Source: Labrys sp. WJW
Lineage (GTDB): Bacteria; Pseudomonadota; Alphaproteobacteria; Rhizobiales; Labraceae
Assembly (NCBI RefSeq): GCF_001676615.1
Contig: NZ_LYXZ01000006.1
Location: forward strand, 186,001 to 250,000
Length of the DNA: 64,000 bases
Direction of reading: 5' to 3'
Shown here: positions 19,240 through 28,334 of the stretch, one piece after another
Layout of the letters: each line of letters begins with the position of its first letter
How positions within the stretch are numbered: the stretch's first letter is position 1
Position numbers and translations under genes: made by a program
Notes under the pieces: generated by a model
What the model saw: only the letters and a program-made list of their open reading frames with translations
Told to the model about the DNA's origin: nothing
The model's database searches: none

Positions 19240-19387
19240 TTACCCTCCCCTCGATGGGGAGGGTCGACGCGAAGCGTCGGGGTGGGGTGACCCGCTCGCA
19301 GAAGCGTATGACATTCATCGTCGCCACGGGTGTATCCCACCCCACCCCGGCCTTTCAGGCCGACCCTCCCCATCGAGGGGAGGGTAA
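19240..19387. repeat. Palindromic intergenic repeat, family D-like
   Basis: TTACCCTCCCCTCGATGGGG at the left pairs with CCCCATCGAGGGGAGGGTAA at the right. Inner GGGGTGGGGTG / CACCCCACCCC segments also pair. It sits between pccB and pccA inside the operon and could modulate their relative expression. Confidence 0.8.
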
Positions 19388-19431
19388 AGCGATACGTCCT
19401 TGTCGTTCTCACCATCACCCTCATCCCACCC

Positions 19432-20964
19432 TCACAGCGGCATGGTGTCGTGCTTGCGCCAGCGCGTCTCGGCCGCCTTGCGGCGCAGGGCCGCGAAGGC
19501 CCGGGCGATGCGCTTGCGCGAGGTGTGCGGCAGGATCACCTCGTCGATGAAGCCGCGCTCGGCTGCGATGAAGGGATTGGCGAAGCGAGCCTCATAGTCG
19601 CGGGCGCGCTCGGCGATCTTGGCGGCATCGCCGAGCTCGGCCCGGTGCAGGATCTCGGCCGCGCCCTTGGCGCCCATCACGGCGATCTCGGCCGTGGGCC
19701 AGGCATAGTTGACGTCGGCGCCGATATGCTTGGAAGCCATGACATCATAGGCGCCGCCATAGGCCTTGCGGGTGATCAGCGTCACCATCGGCACGGTGGC
19801 CTGGGAATAGGCGAAGAGCAGTTTGGCGCCGTGCTTGATCACCCCGCCATATTCCTGGCCGGTGCCGGGCAGGAAGCCGGGCACGTCGACCAAAGTCAGG
19901 ATCGGGATGGAGAAGGCGTCGCAGAAGCGCACGAAGCGCGCGCCCTTGCGCGAGGAATCGATGTCGAGGCAGCCGGCCAGCACCAAAGGCTGGTTGGCCA
20001 CCACGCCGACGGTCTGGCCCTCGATGCGGATGAAGCCGGTGACGAGGTTGCGGGCGAAGGCCTCGCCGATTTCGAAGAAGTCGCCCTCGTCGGCGACGGC
20101 CAGGATCAGTTCCTTGATGTCGTAGGGCTTGGTGGAGCTGTCGGGCACCAGCGTGTCCAGGCGCATCTCCAGCCGCGACGGGTCGTCGTGGAAGGGCCGC
20201 ACCGGCGGTTTGTCGCGGTTGTTGAGCGGCAGGAAATCGAACAGGCGCCGGATCTCCTCCAGGGCCTCGATGTCATTGTCGAAGGGACCATCAGCCACGG
20301 AGGATTTCTGGGTGTGGGTGCGGGCGCCGCCGAGTTCCTCGGCGCTGACCACCTCGTTGGTGACCGTCTTCACCACGTCCGGGCCGGTGACGAACATATA
20401 GGAGGTATCGCGCACCATGAAGATGAAGTCGGTCATCGCCGGCGAATAGACGGCGCCGCCGGCGCAAGGGCCCATGATCACCGAGATCTGCGGCACCACG
20501 CCGGAGGCCTCGACATTGCGCTTGAACACGTCGGCATAGCCGGCCAGCGAGGCGACGCCTTCCTGGATGCGGGCGCCGCCCGAATCGTTGAGGCCGATCA
20601 CAGGCGCGCCGTTGCGCAGGGCCATGTCCATGATCTTGCAGATCTTCTGGGCATGGGTCTCGGACAGCGAGCCGCCGAGCACGGTGAAATCCTGGCTGAA
20701 CACGTAAGTGAGGCGGCCATTGATGGTGCCCCAGCCGGTGACCACGCCATCGCCCGCGACCTTCTGGCTCGCCATGCCGAAATCAACGGCGCGATGGGTG
20801 ACATACATGTCGAACTCCTCGAAGGAGCCCTCGTCGAGCAGGACCTCCAGGCGTTCCCTGGCCGTCAGCTTGCCCTTGGCGTGCTGCGCCTCGATACGCC
20901 TGAGGCCGCCGCCGAGCCTCGCCTCCTCGCGGCGGCTTTCCAACTGTTCGAGGACGGCGCGCAT
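19432..20964 (-). CDS. pccB: Propionyl-CoA carboxylase beta (carboxyltransferase) subunit
   Basis: 510 residues, normal length. Start at 20964 with GTGGAG eight bases upstream. Carboxyltransferase signatures are visible: [51 protein letters not shown], and in the second domain [13 protein letters not shown] and [13 protein letters not shown]. It transfers the carboxyl group from biotin to propionyl-CoA to give methylmalonyl-CoA. It is the first gene of the pccB-pccA-mutase block and diverges from the ScfR-like regulator at 21268, whose operator lies between them. Confidence 0.95.
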   Translation of the reverse strand: MRAVLEQLESRREEARLGGGLRRIEAQHAKGKLTARERLEVLLDEGSFEEFDMYVTHRAVDFGMASQKVAGDGVVTGWGTINGRLTYVFSQDFTVLGGSLSETHAQKICKIMDMALRNGAPVIGLNDSGGARIQEGVASLAGYADVFKRNVEASGVVPQISVIMGPCAGGAVYSPAMTDFIFMVRDTSYMFVTGPDVVKTVTNEVVSAEELGGARTHTQKSSVADGPFDNDIEALEEIRRLFDFLPLNNRDKPPVRPFHDDPSRLEMRLDTLVPDSSTKPYDIKELILAVADEGDFFEIGEAFARNLVTGFIRIEGQTVGVVANQPLVLAGCLDIDSSRKGARFVRFCDAFSIPILTLVDVPGFLPGTGQEYGGVIKHGAKLLFAYSQATVPMVTLITRKAYGGAYDVMASKHIGADVNYAWPTAEIAVMGAKGAAEILHRAELGDAAKIAERARDYEARFANPFIAAERGFIDEVILPHTSRKRIARAFAALRRKAAETRWRKHDTMPL

Positions 20965-21049
20965 CGGGCTTGCTCCACACGGTTCGACATTGCCTGGATC
21001 GACATCCCTCGCTGCTCGGCACAGCCCGCGGAGGCGTGAAACGCTGCCC

Positions 21050-21142
21050 TTGTCATTGTCAGCCTTGACCCGGGCATCCAGCGGCTCCCGTTTCATTGTC
21101 TCGAAAGGGGCTGGATTGCCGGGTCAAGCCCGGCAATGACAA
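21050..21142. repeat. Palindromic intergenic repeat, family C
   Basis: Arms 21050-21081 and 21111-21142 pair with three or four mismatches (TTGTCATTG...CTTGACCCGG against CCGGGTCAAG...CAATGACAA). Same family as 7112-7204. It lies in the untranslated leader of pccB. Confidence 0.75.
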
Positions 21143-21206
21143 ACGTCGAGGCAATTCGATCCTTCACGGGAGGAACCGTTAGCTTTTCTGCGCTCTTTGT
21201 TCTTGC

Positions 21207-21267
21207 TTGAAAGAGTGCGAATGCATGATTTATGCTAAACTCGATTGCAAATTGCGAAATTGCGAAT
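21207..21267 (+). promoter_or_regulatory. Promoter and three-fold operator of the ScfR-like regulator
   Basis: TTGAAA (21207-21212), 18 bases, then TATGCT (21231-21236) form a plausible promoter. Immediately after, at 21244-21265, the heptamer ATTGCGA or ATTGCAA occurs three times in tandem, ending two bases before the ATG at 21268. ScfR/PrpR/RamB-type regulators recognise TTTGCAAA-like sites, so this is probably its own operator. On the other strand it also overlaps the region expected for the pccB promoter. Confidence 0.6.
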
Positions 21268-22671
21268 ATGGCAGGCAAACTCTTCATCGGCGCCCGCCTC
21301 AGGGCCATCCGCGAGGCCGCGCACGCCACCCAGGCGGCGTTCGCCCAGCGGCTCGGCATCTCCACCTCCTATCTCAATCAGATGGAGAACAACCAGCGTC
21401 CGCTGTCGGCCGCGGTGCTGCTGGCGCTGGCCGAGCGTTTCGACATCGATATCGCCACCATCGCCCAGAGCGACGGCGACCGCCTGCTCTCGGCCCTGAA
21501 CGAGGCCCTGGCCGATCCGCTTTTCGACGCCCTGGCGCCGAGCCTGCAGGAACTGAAGCTGGTCACCCAGAATGCCCCGGGCTTCGCCCATGCCCTGATC
21601 ACCGCGCACCAGGCCTACAGGCGCAATTCCGAACAGCTGGCGAGCCTGGACGGACGGCTGGCAGGCGGCCTGTCGGAACCGACGCCCTATGAGGAAGTGC
21701 GCGATTTCTTCCACTTCCTCGACAACTACGTGCATGAGCTCGACACCGCCGCCGAGGCCCTGGCCGAGCGCCTGGGATTGCCCCGCCGCGAGCCCGGCGC
21801 CGCCTTCACCGCCCATCTCGAAAGCCGCCACCAGGTCAGGGTGATGCAGGCGCCGGCCGAGGAAGGCATCATCCGCGGCTTCGACAAGGAGGCGCGGGTG
21901 CTGCGCCTGCACCCCTATTCACCCGCCGCCACCCGGCATTTCCAGCTCGCCTTCCAGATCGCTGCCTTGGAGGCGGAGGCCGAGATCGCTGCCATCCTGG
22001 CCGGGGCCGACTGGCGCAGTGGCGAGGCGGTGGAGATCGCCCGCATCGGCCTCACCAATTATTTCGCCGGGGCGCTGACGCTGCCCTACCGGGCCTTCCA
22101 TGCCGCCGCGCGGGAACTGCGCCATGACCTCGAACTCCTGGCCGCGCGCTTCGGCGCAAGCCTGGAACAGGTGGCCCATCGCCTCTCCACCCTGCAGCGA
22201 CCGGGCTTCAAGGGCGTGCCGGTGTTCTTCGCCCGCATCGACCGGGCCGGCAACATCACCAAACGCCACAGCGCGGCCAAGCTGCAATTCGCGCGTTTTG
22301 GCTCCGCCTGCCCGCTCTGGAACGTGCACCAGGCTTTCGAGGCACCGGGCCGCATCATCCGCCAGCTTGCGGAGACGCCCGACGGGGAGCGCTATCTCAG
22401 CGTCGCCACCGAGATCGCCAAGGGCGGCGGCGGCTTCAATGCAGCCCAGCGCCGCTATGCCATCACGCTGGGCTGCGAGATCGCCTATGCCCGGGACTTC
22501 GTCTATGCCGACGGCCTCGATCTCTCCAACCGGGCGGGTTTCGACCCGATCGGCATTTCCTGCCGCATCTGCGAGCGCTCGCATTGCCACCAGCGCGCCG
22601 TGCCGCCCCTGAAGGCCCATCTGGCGGTGAACCATGACCGGCGTGAAATCGTGCCCTATCGCATCGTCTAG
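21268..22671 (+). CDS. Short-chain fatty acid transcriptional regulator, ScfR/PrpR type
   Basis: 467 residues: an XRE helix-turn-helix (RLRAIREAAHATQAAFAQRL), a linker, a DUF955/IrrE-like domain, and a C-terminal DUF2083 region ending in a cysteine cluster (CRICERSHCHQRAVPP). Proteins with this layout (PrpR of mycobacteria, RamB, rhizobial ScfR) bind acyl-CoA and control propionate and acetate catabolism. Divergence from pccB and the tandem operator in its own leader make regulation of the pcc-mutase operon very likely. The ORF can be extended upstream to 21232, but that start would place the operator inside the coding region; 21268 is preferred. There is no clear Shine-Dalgarno, so the mRNA leader may be very short. 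Confidence 0.85.
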   Translation: MAGKLFIGARLRAIREAAHATQAAFAQRLGISTSYLNQMENNQRPLSAAVLLALAERFDIDIATIAQSDGDRLLSALNEALADPLFDALAPSLQELKLVTQNAPGFAHALITAHQAYRRNSEQLASLDGRLAGGLSEPTPYEEVRDFFHFLDNYVHELDTAAEALAERLGLPRREPGAAFTAHLESRHQVRVMQAPAEEGIIRGFDKEARVLRLHPYSPAATRHFQLAFQIAALEAEAEIAAILAGADWRSGEAVEIARIGLTNYFAGALTLPYRAFHAAARELRHDLELLAARFGASLEQVAHRLSTLQRPGFKGVPVFFARIDRAGNITKRHSAAKLQFARFGSACPLWNVHQAFEAPGRIIRQLAETPDGERYLSVATEIAKGGGGFNAAQRRYAITLGCEIAYARDFVYADGLDLSNRAGFDPIGISCRICERSHCHQRAVPPLKAHLAVNHDRREIVPYRIV

Positions 22672-22681
22672 GCGGGCTGCT

Positions 22682-23230
22682 ATGGGGTGGAGCCTGAAGG
22701 CCCGGCTGTTCCACTGGGTCACGGTGATCGCGATCACCGTGCAATGGATCATCGGCCTCTTTCTGCTCGGCGGCATGGCCATGGCTGGCAATGTCTGGCT
22801 GACGGCCCATCTCTCGCTGGGCCTTGTCCTCCTGGCGCTGACCCTGCTGCGCCTCGGCTCCCGGATATTCGACCATGCGCCGCGCCGTGCCCGTTCTCCA
22901 CTTGCCGCGGTCGTGGCGGTGCTCGGTCATGCCGGTCTCTATGCCTTGCTCCTGCTCGTGCCGCTCACGGGCTGGCTCGGCTATCGTCCCGCGCCGTTCA
23001 TGCCGCCGCCGCTCGCCTTCGGCCTGCTACCCATGCCCGTGCTGGCGGGGATGGAGGGGGTGTCTTCCCGTACGATGCTGGGCCTCCACGCCTTGCTGAC
23101 CTGGGTGCTCGTGGCCCTCGTCGGGCTGCATGGGCTGGCGGCGCTCTTCCACGCCGTCGTGCTGCGCGACGGAGTCCTCGGCGGCATGCTGCGTGGCCGT
23201 GGTCATGAGAGCGGCGATCGGCAACCGTAG
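22682..23230 (+). CDS. Cytochrome b561
   Basis: 182 residues with four hydrophobic helices and conserved histidines that could ligate two hemes: FHW near residue 11, TAHLSLG, GHAGLY, GLHALL and GLHGLAALFH. This matches the prokaryotic cytochrome b561 family (CybB/COG3038), inner-membrane proteins passing electrons between quinol and other acceptors. The gene begins 10 bases after the regulator stop, so it may be co-transcribed with it. The C-terminal tail is basic and cytoplasmic by the positive-inside rule. Confidence 0.85.
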   Translation: MGWSLKARLFHWVTVIAITVQWIIGLFLLGGMAMAGNVWLTAHLSLGLVLLALTLLRLGSRIFDHAPRRARSPLAAVVAVLGHAGLYALLLLVPLTGWLGYRPAPFMPPPLAFGLLPMPVLAGMEGVSSRTMLGLHALLTWVLVALVGLHGLAALFHAVVLRDGVLGGMLRGRGHESGDRQP

Positions 23231-23321
23231 GCGCCGGCCGGAATCGGGCTTGGCTTGCCTCTCGACATCGTCTCGCGAAATCGCTACGCGAGGAACAACC
23301 GACATCAGGAAAGGCGCCGCC

Positions 23322-23612
23322 ATGCTATTCGTCATCCAATGCGAGGACATTCCCAATGGTCTCGAACTCAGGCAGGCGACGCGCCCGGCTCACCTCGATT
23401 ATCTGAAGACGCAGGACGCCCATATCCTCGGCGCCGGTCCGTTCCTGGACGCCGAGGAGAAGATGGTGGGTTCGCTGCTGATCGTGGATTTCCCCAGCGA
23501 GGCCGAGGCCCGGACCTTTGCCGCGAATGATCCCTATACCAAGGCCGGCCTGTTCGCCTCCACGAGCATCCGCCGCTGGCGCTGGGGCATCAAGCCCCCG
23601 GCCGGTCTCTGA
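23322..23612 (+). CDS. YciI family protein
   Basis: 96 residues, starting at 23322 behind AGGAAAGG. It has the YciI pattern: hydrophobic first strand (MLFVIQCED), RPAHLDYL with the conserved His, GPFLD and FAANDPYTKAGLF. These small dimeric alpha-beta barrel proteins resemble muconolactone isomerases; most have no known reaction. It lies between cytochrome b561 and an EVE protein on the same strand. Confidence 0.9.
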   Translation: MLFVIQCEDIPNGLELRQATRPAHLDYLKTQDAHILGAGPFLDAEEKMVGSLLIVDFPSEAEARTFAANDPYTKAGLFASTSIRRWRWGIKPPAGL

Positions 23613-23634
23613 TCCCGGCAGGAGGGCAATCGAC

Positions 23635-24054
23635 ATGGCCCAATGGCTGATCAAGTCCGAACCCGAAGTGTGGAGCTGGGACCAGCAGGTTGCCGCCGGA
23701 GCCAAGGGCACGCCCTGGGACGGCGTGCGCAACCATGCCGCCAAGCTCAACTTGATGGCGATGAAGCAGGGCGACAAGGCCTTCTTCTACCATTCCAACG
23801 AGGGCAAGGCCGTCGTCGGCGTCGCCGAGGTGGCCCGCGAGCACTATCCGGACCCGGCCACACCAGGCCAGCCCTGGGTGCTGGTCGACTTCAAGGCGGT
23901 GGCACCCTTCCCCAAGCCGGTGACGCTTGCCGACGTCAAGGCCGAGCCGAGGCTCGCCAACATGGCGCTGGTCAAGCTGTCGCGCCTGTCCGTGCAGCCG
24001 GTGACGGACGAGGAATGGCAGATCGTCTGCACCATGGGCGGCTACAAGGGCTGA
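23635..24054 (+). CDS. EVE domain protein
   Basis: 139 residues, all one EVE domain (MAQWLIKSEPEVWSWDQQ, WDGVRNHAAKLNLM, GDKAFFYHSNE, VGVAEV). EVE belongs to the PUA-like superfamily and binds modified bases in DNA or RNA. In alphaproteobacteria it is usually a stand-alone housekeeping gene beside YciI, as here. It starts 22 bases after the YciI stop, so the two form an operon. Confidence 0.9.
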   Translation: MAQWLIKSEPEVWSWDQQVAAGAKGTPWDGVRNHAAKLNLMAMKQGDKAFFYHSNEGKAVVGVAEVAREHYPDPATPGQPWVLVDFKAVAPFPKPVTLADVKAEPRLANMALVKLSRLSVQPVTDEEWQIVCTMGGYKG

Positions 24055-24073
24055 ACTGAGCTGAACCTGTCCA

Positions 24074-24679
24074 ATGGACCAACTATGTGCCATCAAGGCC
24101 GTAGCTTTCGACGCATTCGGCACGTTGGTCGAGATCGTCGACGAGCGCCGGCCCTATGTGCAGATGGCACGCGCCTCGAGGGCTGGTGTTCTGGCCTCGT
24201 CAATCATGCGGCCGCTCGACCTCGCCGCATTCGCCGATTTGTGCGGCGTGGAGCCATGCCTCGAATGGAACGCCGATCTCCAAGCGGAATTGGCCTCCAT
24301 TCGCGCCTTTGCGGAAAGCCGGGCGGTTCTTGCCGCGTTGCGCCGGGCGGGCTATCGCATCGCCCTTGCTTCCAATCTTGCGCTGCCCTATGCGGCTCCG
24401 CTGAAGGCTCTGTTCGCGGATCTGGTGGATAATGCCTGCCTTTCCTTCGAGGTCGGCGCCGCAAAGCCCGATCCTGCCTTCTATCAGGCCCTCTGCCTCC
24501 AGCTCGGCTGTGCGCCCGCAGAAATCCTGATGGTTGGCGATAGCTGGCGAAGCGATTATGAGGGTGCAAAAGGGGCGGGTCTGCAAGCTTTGCACCTCGA
24601 CCGCGGCGGCGAGCGAGCCGAGCAGGAGACCATTACTATCGCGGATCTCCGTCAGTTGCTCGCCATCCTGCCGATGTGA
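24074..24679 (+). CDS. HAD-family hydrolase
   Basis: 201 residues with the four HAD motifs: FDAFGTL (nucleophile Asp13), the SNL motif II, KPDPAFY with the motif III lysine, and GDSWRSDYEGA with motif IV acidic residues. The cap region between motifs I and II is helical and short. The DAFGTL form, with a second residue other than Asp, resembles haloacid dehalogenase-like members more than phosphatases, but substrate cannot be assigned. It starts 19 bases after the EVE gene. Confidence 0.85.
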   Translation: MDQLCAIKAVAFDAFGTLVEIVDERRPYVQMARASRAGVLASSIMRPLDLAAFADLCGVEPCLEWNADLQAELASIRAFAESRAVLAALRRAGYRIALASNLALPYAAPLKALFADLVDNACLSFEVGAAKPDPAFYQALCLQLGCAPAEILMVGDSWRSDYEGAKGAGLQALHLDRGGERAEQETITIADLRQLLAILPM

Positions 24680-24706
24680 GCATCATCTATTTGGATATCA
24701 ATTTCC

Positions 24707-25147
24707 ATGATCACCATTCGCTCCTCGCATCCTGCGGACGTGCCCCTTCTGCTTGAGATCTGGCGGGGCTCCGTCAGGGCGACGCATGATTTCCTGTTGC
24801 CCGGCGATTTCGAGGCGATCGACAAGCTGGTTGCCAACGACTACCTGCCGGCTGCTCCCCTGCATGTTGCCGCTGATGGCGACGACCGGCCGCTCGCCTT
24901 CATGGGCATGTCCGATCGCCATATCGATTCGCTGTTCATCGATCCCGACAAGCGTGGCCAGGGCATCGGCACCTTTCTGGTTCGCCATGCCAGGGAGCAG
25001 GGCGAGGGGGCGTTGACCGTCGACGTCAACGAGCAGAACACCCAGGCCGTCGGCTTTTATCGCCACATCGGCTTCGTCGAGACAGGCCGCTCGGCGCTCG
25101 ATGGCGACGGACGTCCCTATCCGCTGCTGCATATGCGCCTGGATTAG
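24707..25147 (+). CDS. GNAT-family N-acetyltransferase
   Basis: 146 residues. The acetyl-CoA binding signature is visible as SLFIDPDKRGQGIGTFLV, and the late motif NEQNTQAVGFYRHIGF matches the YjaB-like group. It acetylates an amine, with unknown target. The stop overlaps the convergent LysR stop by four bases. A weak leader precedes the ATG; there is a short gap after the HAD gene. Confidence 0.85.
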   Translation: MITIRSSHPADVPLLLEIWRGSVRATHDFLLPGDFEAIDKLVANDYLPAAPLHVAADGDDRPLAFMGMSDRHIDSLFIDPDKRGQGIGTFLVRHAREQGEGALTVDVNEQNTQAVGFYRHIGFVETGRSALDGDGRPYPLLHMRLD

Positions 25148-26055
25148 GCTCTCGCGGCCTTACCCTGCCTCGCCGCAACGAAGTCGAGGAAGGCCCGTAG
25201 CGGCGGCGCCATCTGGCGGCGGCTGGGATAATAGAGGTGGAAGCCCGGAAAGGGCGGCGACCAGTCCGCCAGGAGGTGGACCAGTTCGCCGGCATCCAGG
25301 CCGCGGCGGACCTGGTGCTCGAACAGATAGGCGATTCCGACGCCGGCCAGCGCAGCCTGGCAGGCGACCTCCGGTTCGTTGACGATCAGGGGGCCTTCGA
25401 CGGCCGCTTCGAGCGGGCGGCCTTCGCGCTCGAATTCCCAATGATAGAGGCTGAGATCCGTCGGCCAGCGGAAATTGATGCAACGATGGCGGGCGAGGTC
25501 GTGCGGCGTCGCGGGCGCGCCGTGGCGGACGAGATAAGAGGGGGAAGCCACGGCCATCAGCCGGAGTTCGCCGCCGAGCCGCACGGCGATCATGTCCTTC
25601 TCCACCATCTCGCCGAGCCGCACGCCGGCATCGAAGCGGCTGGCCACGATGTCGATCAGCCTGTCCTCGCTGACGAGATCGAGCGTGATGTCGGGATAGG
25701 CTTCGAGGAAGGGGCCGACCAGCGGCCCGATGACATGGATGGCGGCGATGCGCGTGGCGTTGATCCGCAGCAACCCGGCAGGGCTGTCGCGCAGGCTCCT
25801 GACATCGGCGACGGCTGCGTCGAGATCGGATAGCGCCGGGCGCAGCCGGGCGAGGAAGCGCTCGCCGGCCTGGCTCGGCGCCACGCTGCGGGTGGTGCGA
25901 TTGAGGAGGCGCACGCCGAGCCTTTCCTCCAGCGCGCGGATGGTCTGGCTCAGGGCGGAGGGAGAAAGCCCGAGATGGGCAGCCGCCCGCGCGAAGCTAC
26001 CGTGCTCGACCACGGCGACGAAAGCCCGGAGTTCGGCATGGTCGCTGCCACGCAT
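25144..26055 (-). CDS. LysR-family transcriptional regulator
   Basis: 303 residues: winged helix-turn-helix at the N-terminus (FARAAAHLGLSPSALSQTIR), dimerisation helix, and periplasmic-binding-like effector domain (from about residue 90). It diverges from the aldo/keto reductase at 26157 with about 100 bases between the starts, the classic LysR-target layout. The effector is not evident. It overlaps the GNAT gene end by four bases. Confidence 0.9.
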   Translation of the reverse strand: MRGSDHAELRAFVAVVEHGSFARAAAHLGLSPSALSQTIRALEERLGVRLLNRTTRSVAPSQAGERFLARLRPALSDLDAAVADVRSLRDSPAGLLRINATRIAAIHVIGPLVGPFLEAYPDITLDLVSEDRLIDIVASRFDAGVRLGEMVEKDMIAVRLGGELRLMAVASPSYLVRHGAPATPHDLARHRCINFRWPTDLSLYHWEFEREGRPLEAAVEGPLIVNEPEVACQAALAGVGIAYLFEHQVRRGLDAGELVHLLADWSPPFPGFHLYYPSRRQMAPPLRAFLDFVAARQGKAARA

Positions 26056-26156
26056 TCTATATGTTTTCCTTCATAAGCCATTCCAATTCTATAGCATTAA
26101 CGAAGTAGTCTCCAGGGACCATCTTCCCGGCAGCATCGCAACGGAGGATGACCCCC

Positions 26157-27224
26157 ATGACGCTCGCTCTGGATGACTACCGCCTGCTCGGCCGCTCGGG
26201 CCTCAGGATATCCCCGCTCTCGCTGGGGACGATGACCTTCGGCACCGATTGGGGCTGGGGCGCCGACGAAGCCGAGGCCCGGCGCATCTTCGACGCCTAT
26301 GTCGATCGCGGCGGCAATTTCATCGATACCGCCAACCAATACACCAACGGCACCTCGGAGCGCTTTGTCGGCGCCTTCGCCGGCGACCGCCGCGACCGGC
26401 TGGTGATCGCCACCAAATACACGCTGCCCTCCCGTCCGGGGGATCCCAATTCCGGCGGCAACCACCGCAGGAGCATGGTGCGCTCGGTGGAAGAGAGCCT
26501 GAAGCGGCTCGGCACCGACTATATCGACCTGCTCTATCTGCATGCCTGGGACTTCACCACGCCGGTGGAGGAAGTGCTGCGCGGCCTCGACGACCTCGTG
26601 CGCGCGGGCAAGATCGTCTATGCCGGCATTTCGGATGCGCCGGCCTGGCAGGTTGCCCGCATGCAGACCATCGCCGATCTCCGGGGCTGGGCGCCGCTGA
26701 TTGCCCTGCAGGTCGAATACAGCCTGATCGAGCGCACCATCGAGCGCGAGCTGGTGCCGATGGCAAGGGAAATGGGCCTCGGCGTCATCCCCTGGTCGCC
26801 TCTGGCCAGCGGTGTGCTCGCCGGCAAATATAGCCGGGCCGATCTCGACGACAGCGGCGGCTCGGCCGAAGCCTCGGGCACTCGCCGCAACGTCGCGCTC
26901 GGCAATGGGGCGCTCACCGAGCGCGGTCTCGATATCGCCGACGTGGTCAAGGCCGTCGCGGGCGAGACCGGGCATACGCCCTCGCAGGTGGCACTGGCCT
27001 GGACGCTGCTGAGCCCGGCGGTCGCCTCTCCCCTCGTCGGTGCCCGCACTTTGGCTCAGCTGGAGGACAATCTCGGCGCGCTCGAGGTAGCGTTCACGGA
27101 CGAGCAGCGTGCCCGGCTGGAGGCGGCCAGCGCCATCAAGCTCGGCTTCCCGCATGATTTTCTCAACCTGCCGCTGACACGCAATGTGATGTTCGGCGGG
27201 CTGAAAATCCCGGCAAGGGGGTAG
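26157..27224 (+). CDS. Aldo/keto reductase
   Basis: 355 residues, from the ATG at 26157, which has GGAGG nine bases upstream; an ATG at 26148 is too close to that site. The AKR catalytic residues are visible: NFIDTANQYTNG with Asp and Tyr, IATKYT with Lys, and DLLYLHAWD with His. The C-terminal SPLVGART region contacts NADPH. It is similar to the YajO/Tas type and should reduce aldehydes or ketones in the cytosol. Probably controlled by the divergent LysR. Confidence 0.92.
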   Translation: MTLALDDYRLLGRSGLRISPLSLGTMTFGTDWGWGADEAEARRIFDAYVDRGGNFIDTANQYTNGTSERFVGAFAGDRRDRLVIATKYTLPSRPGDPNSGGNHRRSMVRSVEESLKRLGTDYIDLLYLHAWDFTTPVEEVLRGLDDLVRAGKIVYAGISDAPAWQVARMQTIADLRGWAPLIALQVEYSLIERTIERELVPMAREMGLGVIPWSPLASGVLAGKYSRADLDDSGGSAEASGTRRNVALGNGALTERGLDIADVVKAVAGETGHTPSQVALAWTLLSPAVASPLVGARTLAQLEDNLGALEVAFTDEQRARLEAASAIKLGFPHDFLNLPLTRNVMFGGLKIPARG

Positions 27225-27246
27225 GGGGTAGATTTTCGAGAATTGT

Positions 27247-27422
27247 GCTGCCCCTCACCCTTACCCATAGTCAACTCAAGAGAGTTGACGACACCCCGTA
27301 AGGACAGGGCGAGGGGGACTTCCATGTCCCGCCCTACCCAGCAAGCGCCCTGTCTCGCATCAAGACGCAGCGTATGACGCCCCTCGCCCCGTTTACGGGG
27401 AGAGGGTAGGGTGAGGGGCAGC
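27247..27422. repeat. Palindromic intergenic repeat, family D, with nested mini-hairpin
   Basis: GCTGCCCCTCACCC (27247-27260) pairs with GGGTGAGGGGCAGC (27409-27422), and inner CCCCCTCGCCC segments also pair. The left arm contains the same mini-hairpin as at 8373 (27268-27293, identical sequence) in place of the AGA that would complete the arm. Compare the undisturbed copy at 58196-58377. Confidence 0.8.
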
Positions 27423-27455
27423 GCTACTCAAACCAAGCCGGCTGCCACCTCCCCC

Positions 27456-28334
27456 TCAATGCAGGGACGCCTCCCCGATATGCCTGAGCTTGTCGGGATT
27501 GCGGGTGACGTAGATGCCGACGATCTGGCCGTCGCGGATGTCGAGAGCCGTGGTCTGCAGCGTGTCGTCGCGCTCGATGGTGATGAAGCCTGGCAGGCCG
27601 TTGATATGGGTGAAGCGCACCAGCTGCGACATCGTCTCGGCGAAGTAATGCGCCAGGCCGGCCTGCAGCTTCATCACGTCCTCGATGCCGAAGATCGGCT
27701 TCATCGCAGCCGGCTTCTTGCCGCCACCGTCGGAATGCACGGCGACATCGGCGGCCAGCAGGGCCTGCAGGGCCGTCATGTCGCCGCTGCGCGAGGCTGC
27801 AAAAAAGGCGTGGGCGATCTCCAACCCACGTTCCTTCGGCATGTCGAAACGCGGCCGGGAGGCACGCACATGGGTGCGGGCCCGGCTGGCGAGCTGGCGG
27901 CAGGCGGCGGCATCGCGCCCTATGGTCTCGGCGATCTCGTCGAAGGAGACGCCGAAGACGTCGTGCAGCAGGAAAGCGGCGCGCTCCAGCGGCGAGAGCC
28001 GCTCAAGTGCCAGCAAGAGAGGCAAGGTGACGTCCTCGACCTCGTCCTCGCCCTCCTCGATCACCGGCTCGGGCAGCCAGGGGCCGACATAGGTCTCGCG
28101 CTGGCGCCGGGCCGACTTGAGCACATCCAGGCACAGGCGCGTCACCACGCGGGTGAGGAAGGCCAAGGGCTCGCGCACCTCGGTGCGGTCGGTGTCGAGC
28201 CAGCGCAGGAAGGCATCCTGCACCGCGTCCTCGGCATCGGCGACCGATCCCAGCATGCGATAGGCTATGCGGATCAGCCGCGGCCGCAAGGGATCGAAGC
28301 TTGCGGCCGCATCGGCCTGGCTGGCGCCCGGCAT
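27456..28334 (-). CDS. sigJ: ECF41-family RNA polymerase sigma factor
   Basis: 292 residues. Sigma region 2 spans about residues 12-80 (RIAYRMLGSVADAEDAVQDA) and region 4 about 115-165 (LSPLERAAFLLHDVFGVSFD). A SnoaL-like C-terminal extension follows. All three ECF41 hallmark motifs are present: WLPEP in the linker, DGGGK and NPDKL in the extension. In this group the extension, not an anti-sigma factor, controls activity. Its start codon overlaps the stop of the carboxymuconolactone decarboxylase gene (TGATG), the conserved ECF41 pairing. Confidence 0.95.
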   Translation of the reverse strand: MPGASQADAAASFDPLRPRLIRIAYRMLGSVADAEDAVQDAFLRWLDTDRTEVREPLAFLTRVVTRLCLDVLKSARRQRETYVGPWLPEPVIEEGEDEVEDVTLPLLLALERLSPLERAAFLLHDVFGVSFDEIAETIGRDAAACRQLASRARTHVRASRPRFDMPKERGLEIAHAFFAASRSGDMTALQALLAADVAVHSDGGGKKPAAMKPIFGIEDVMKLQAGLAHYFAETMSQLVRFTHINGLPGFITIERDDTLQTTALDIRDGQIVGIYVTRNPDKLRHIGEASLH

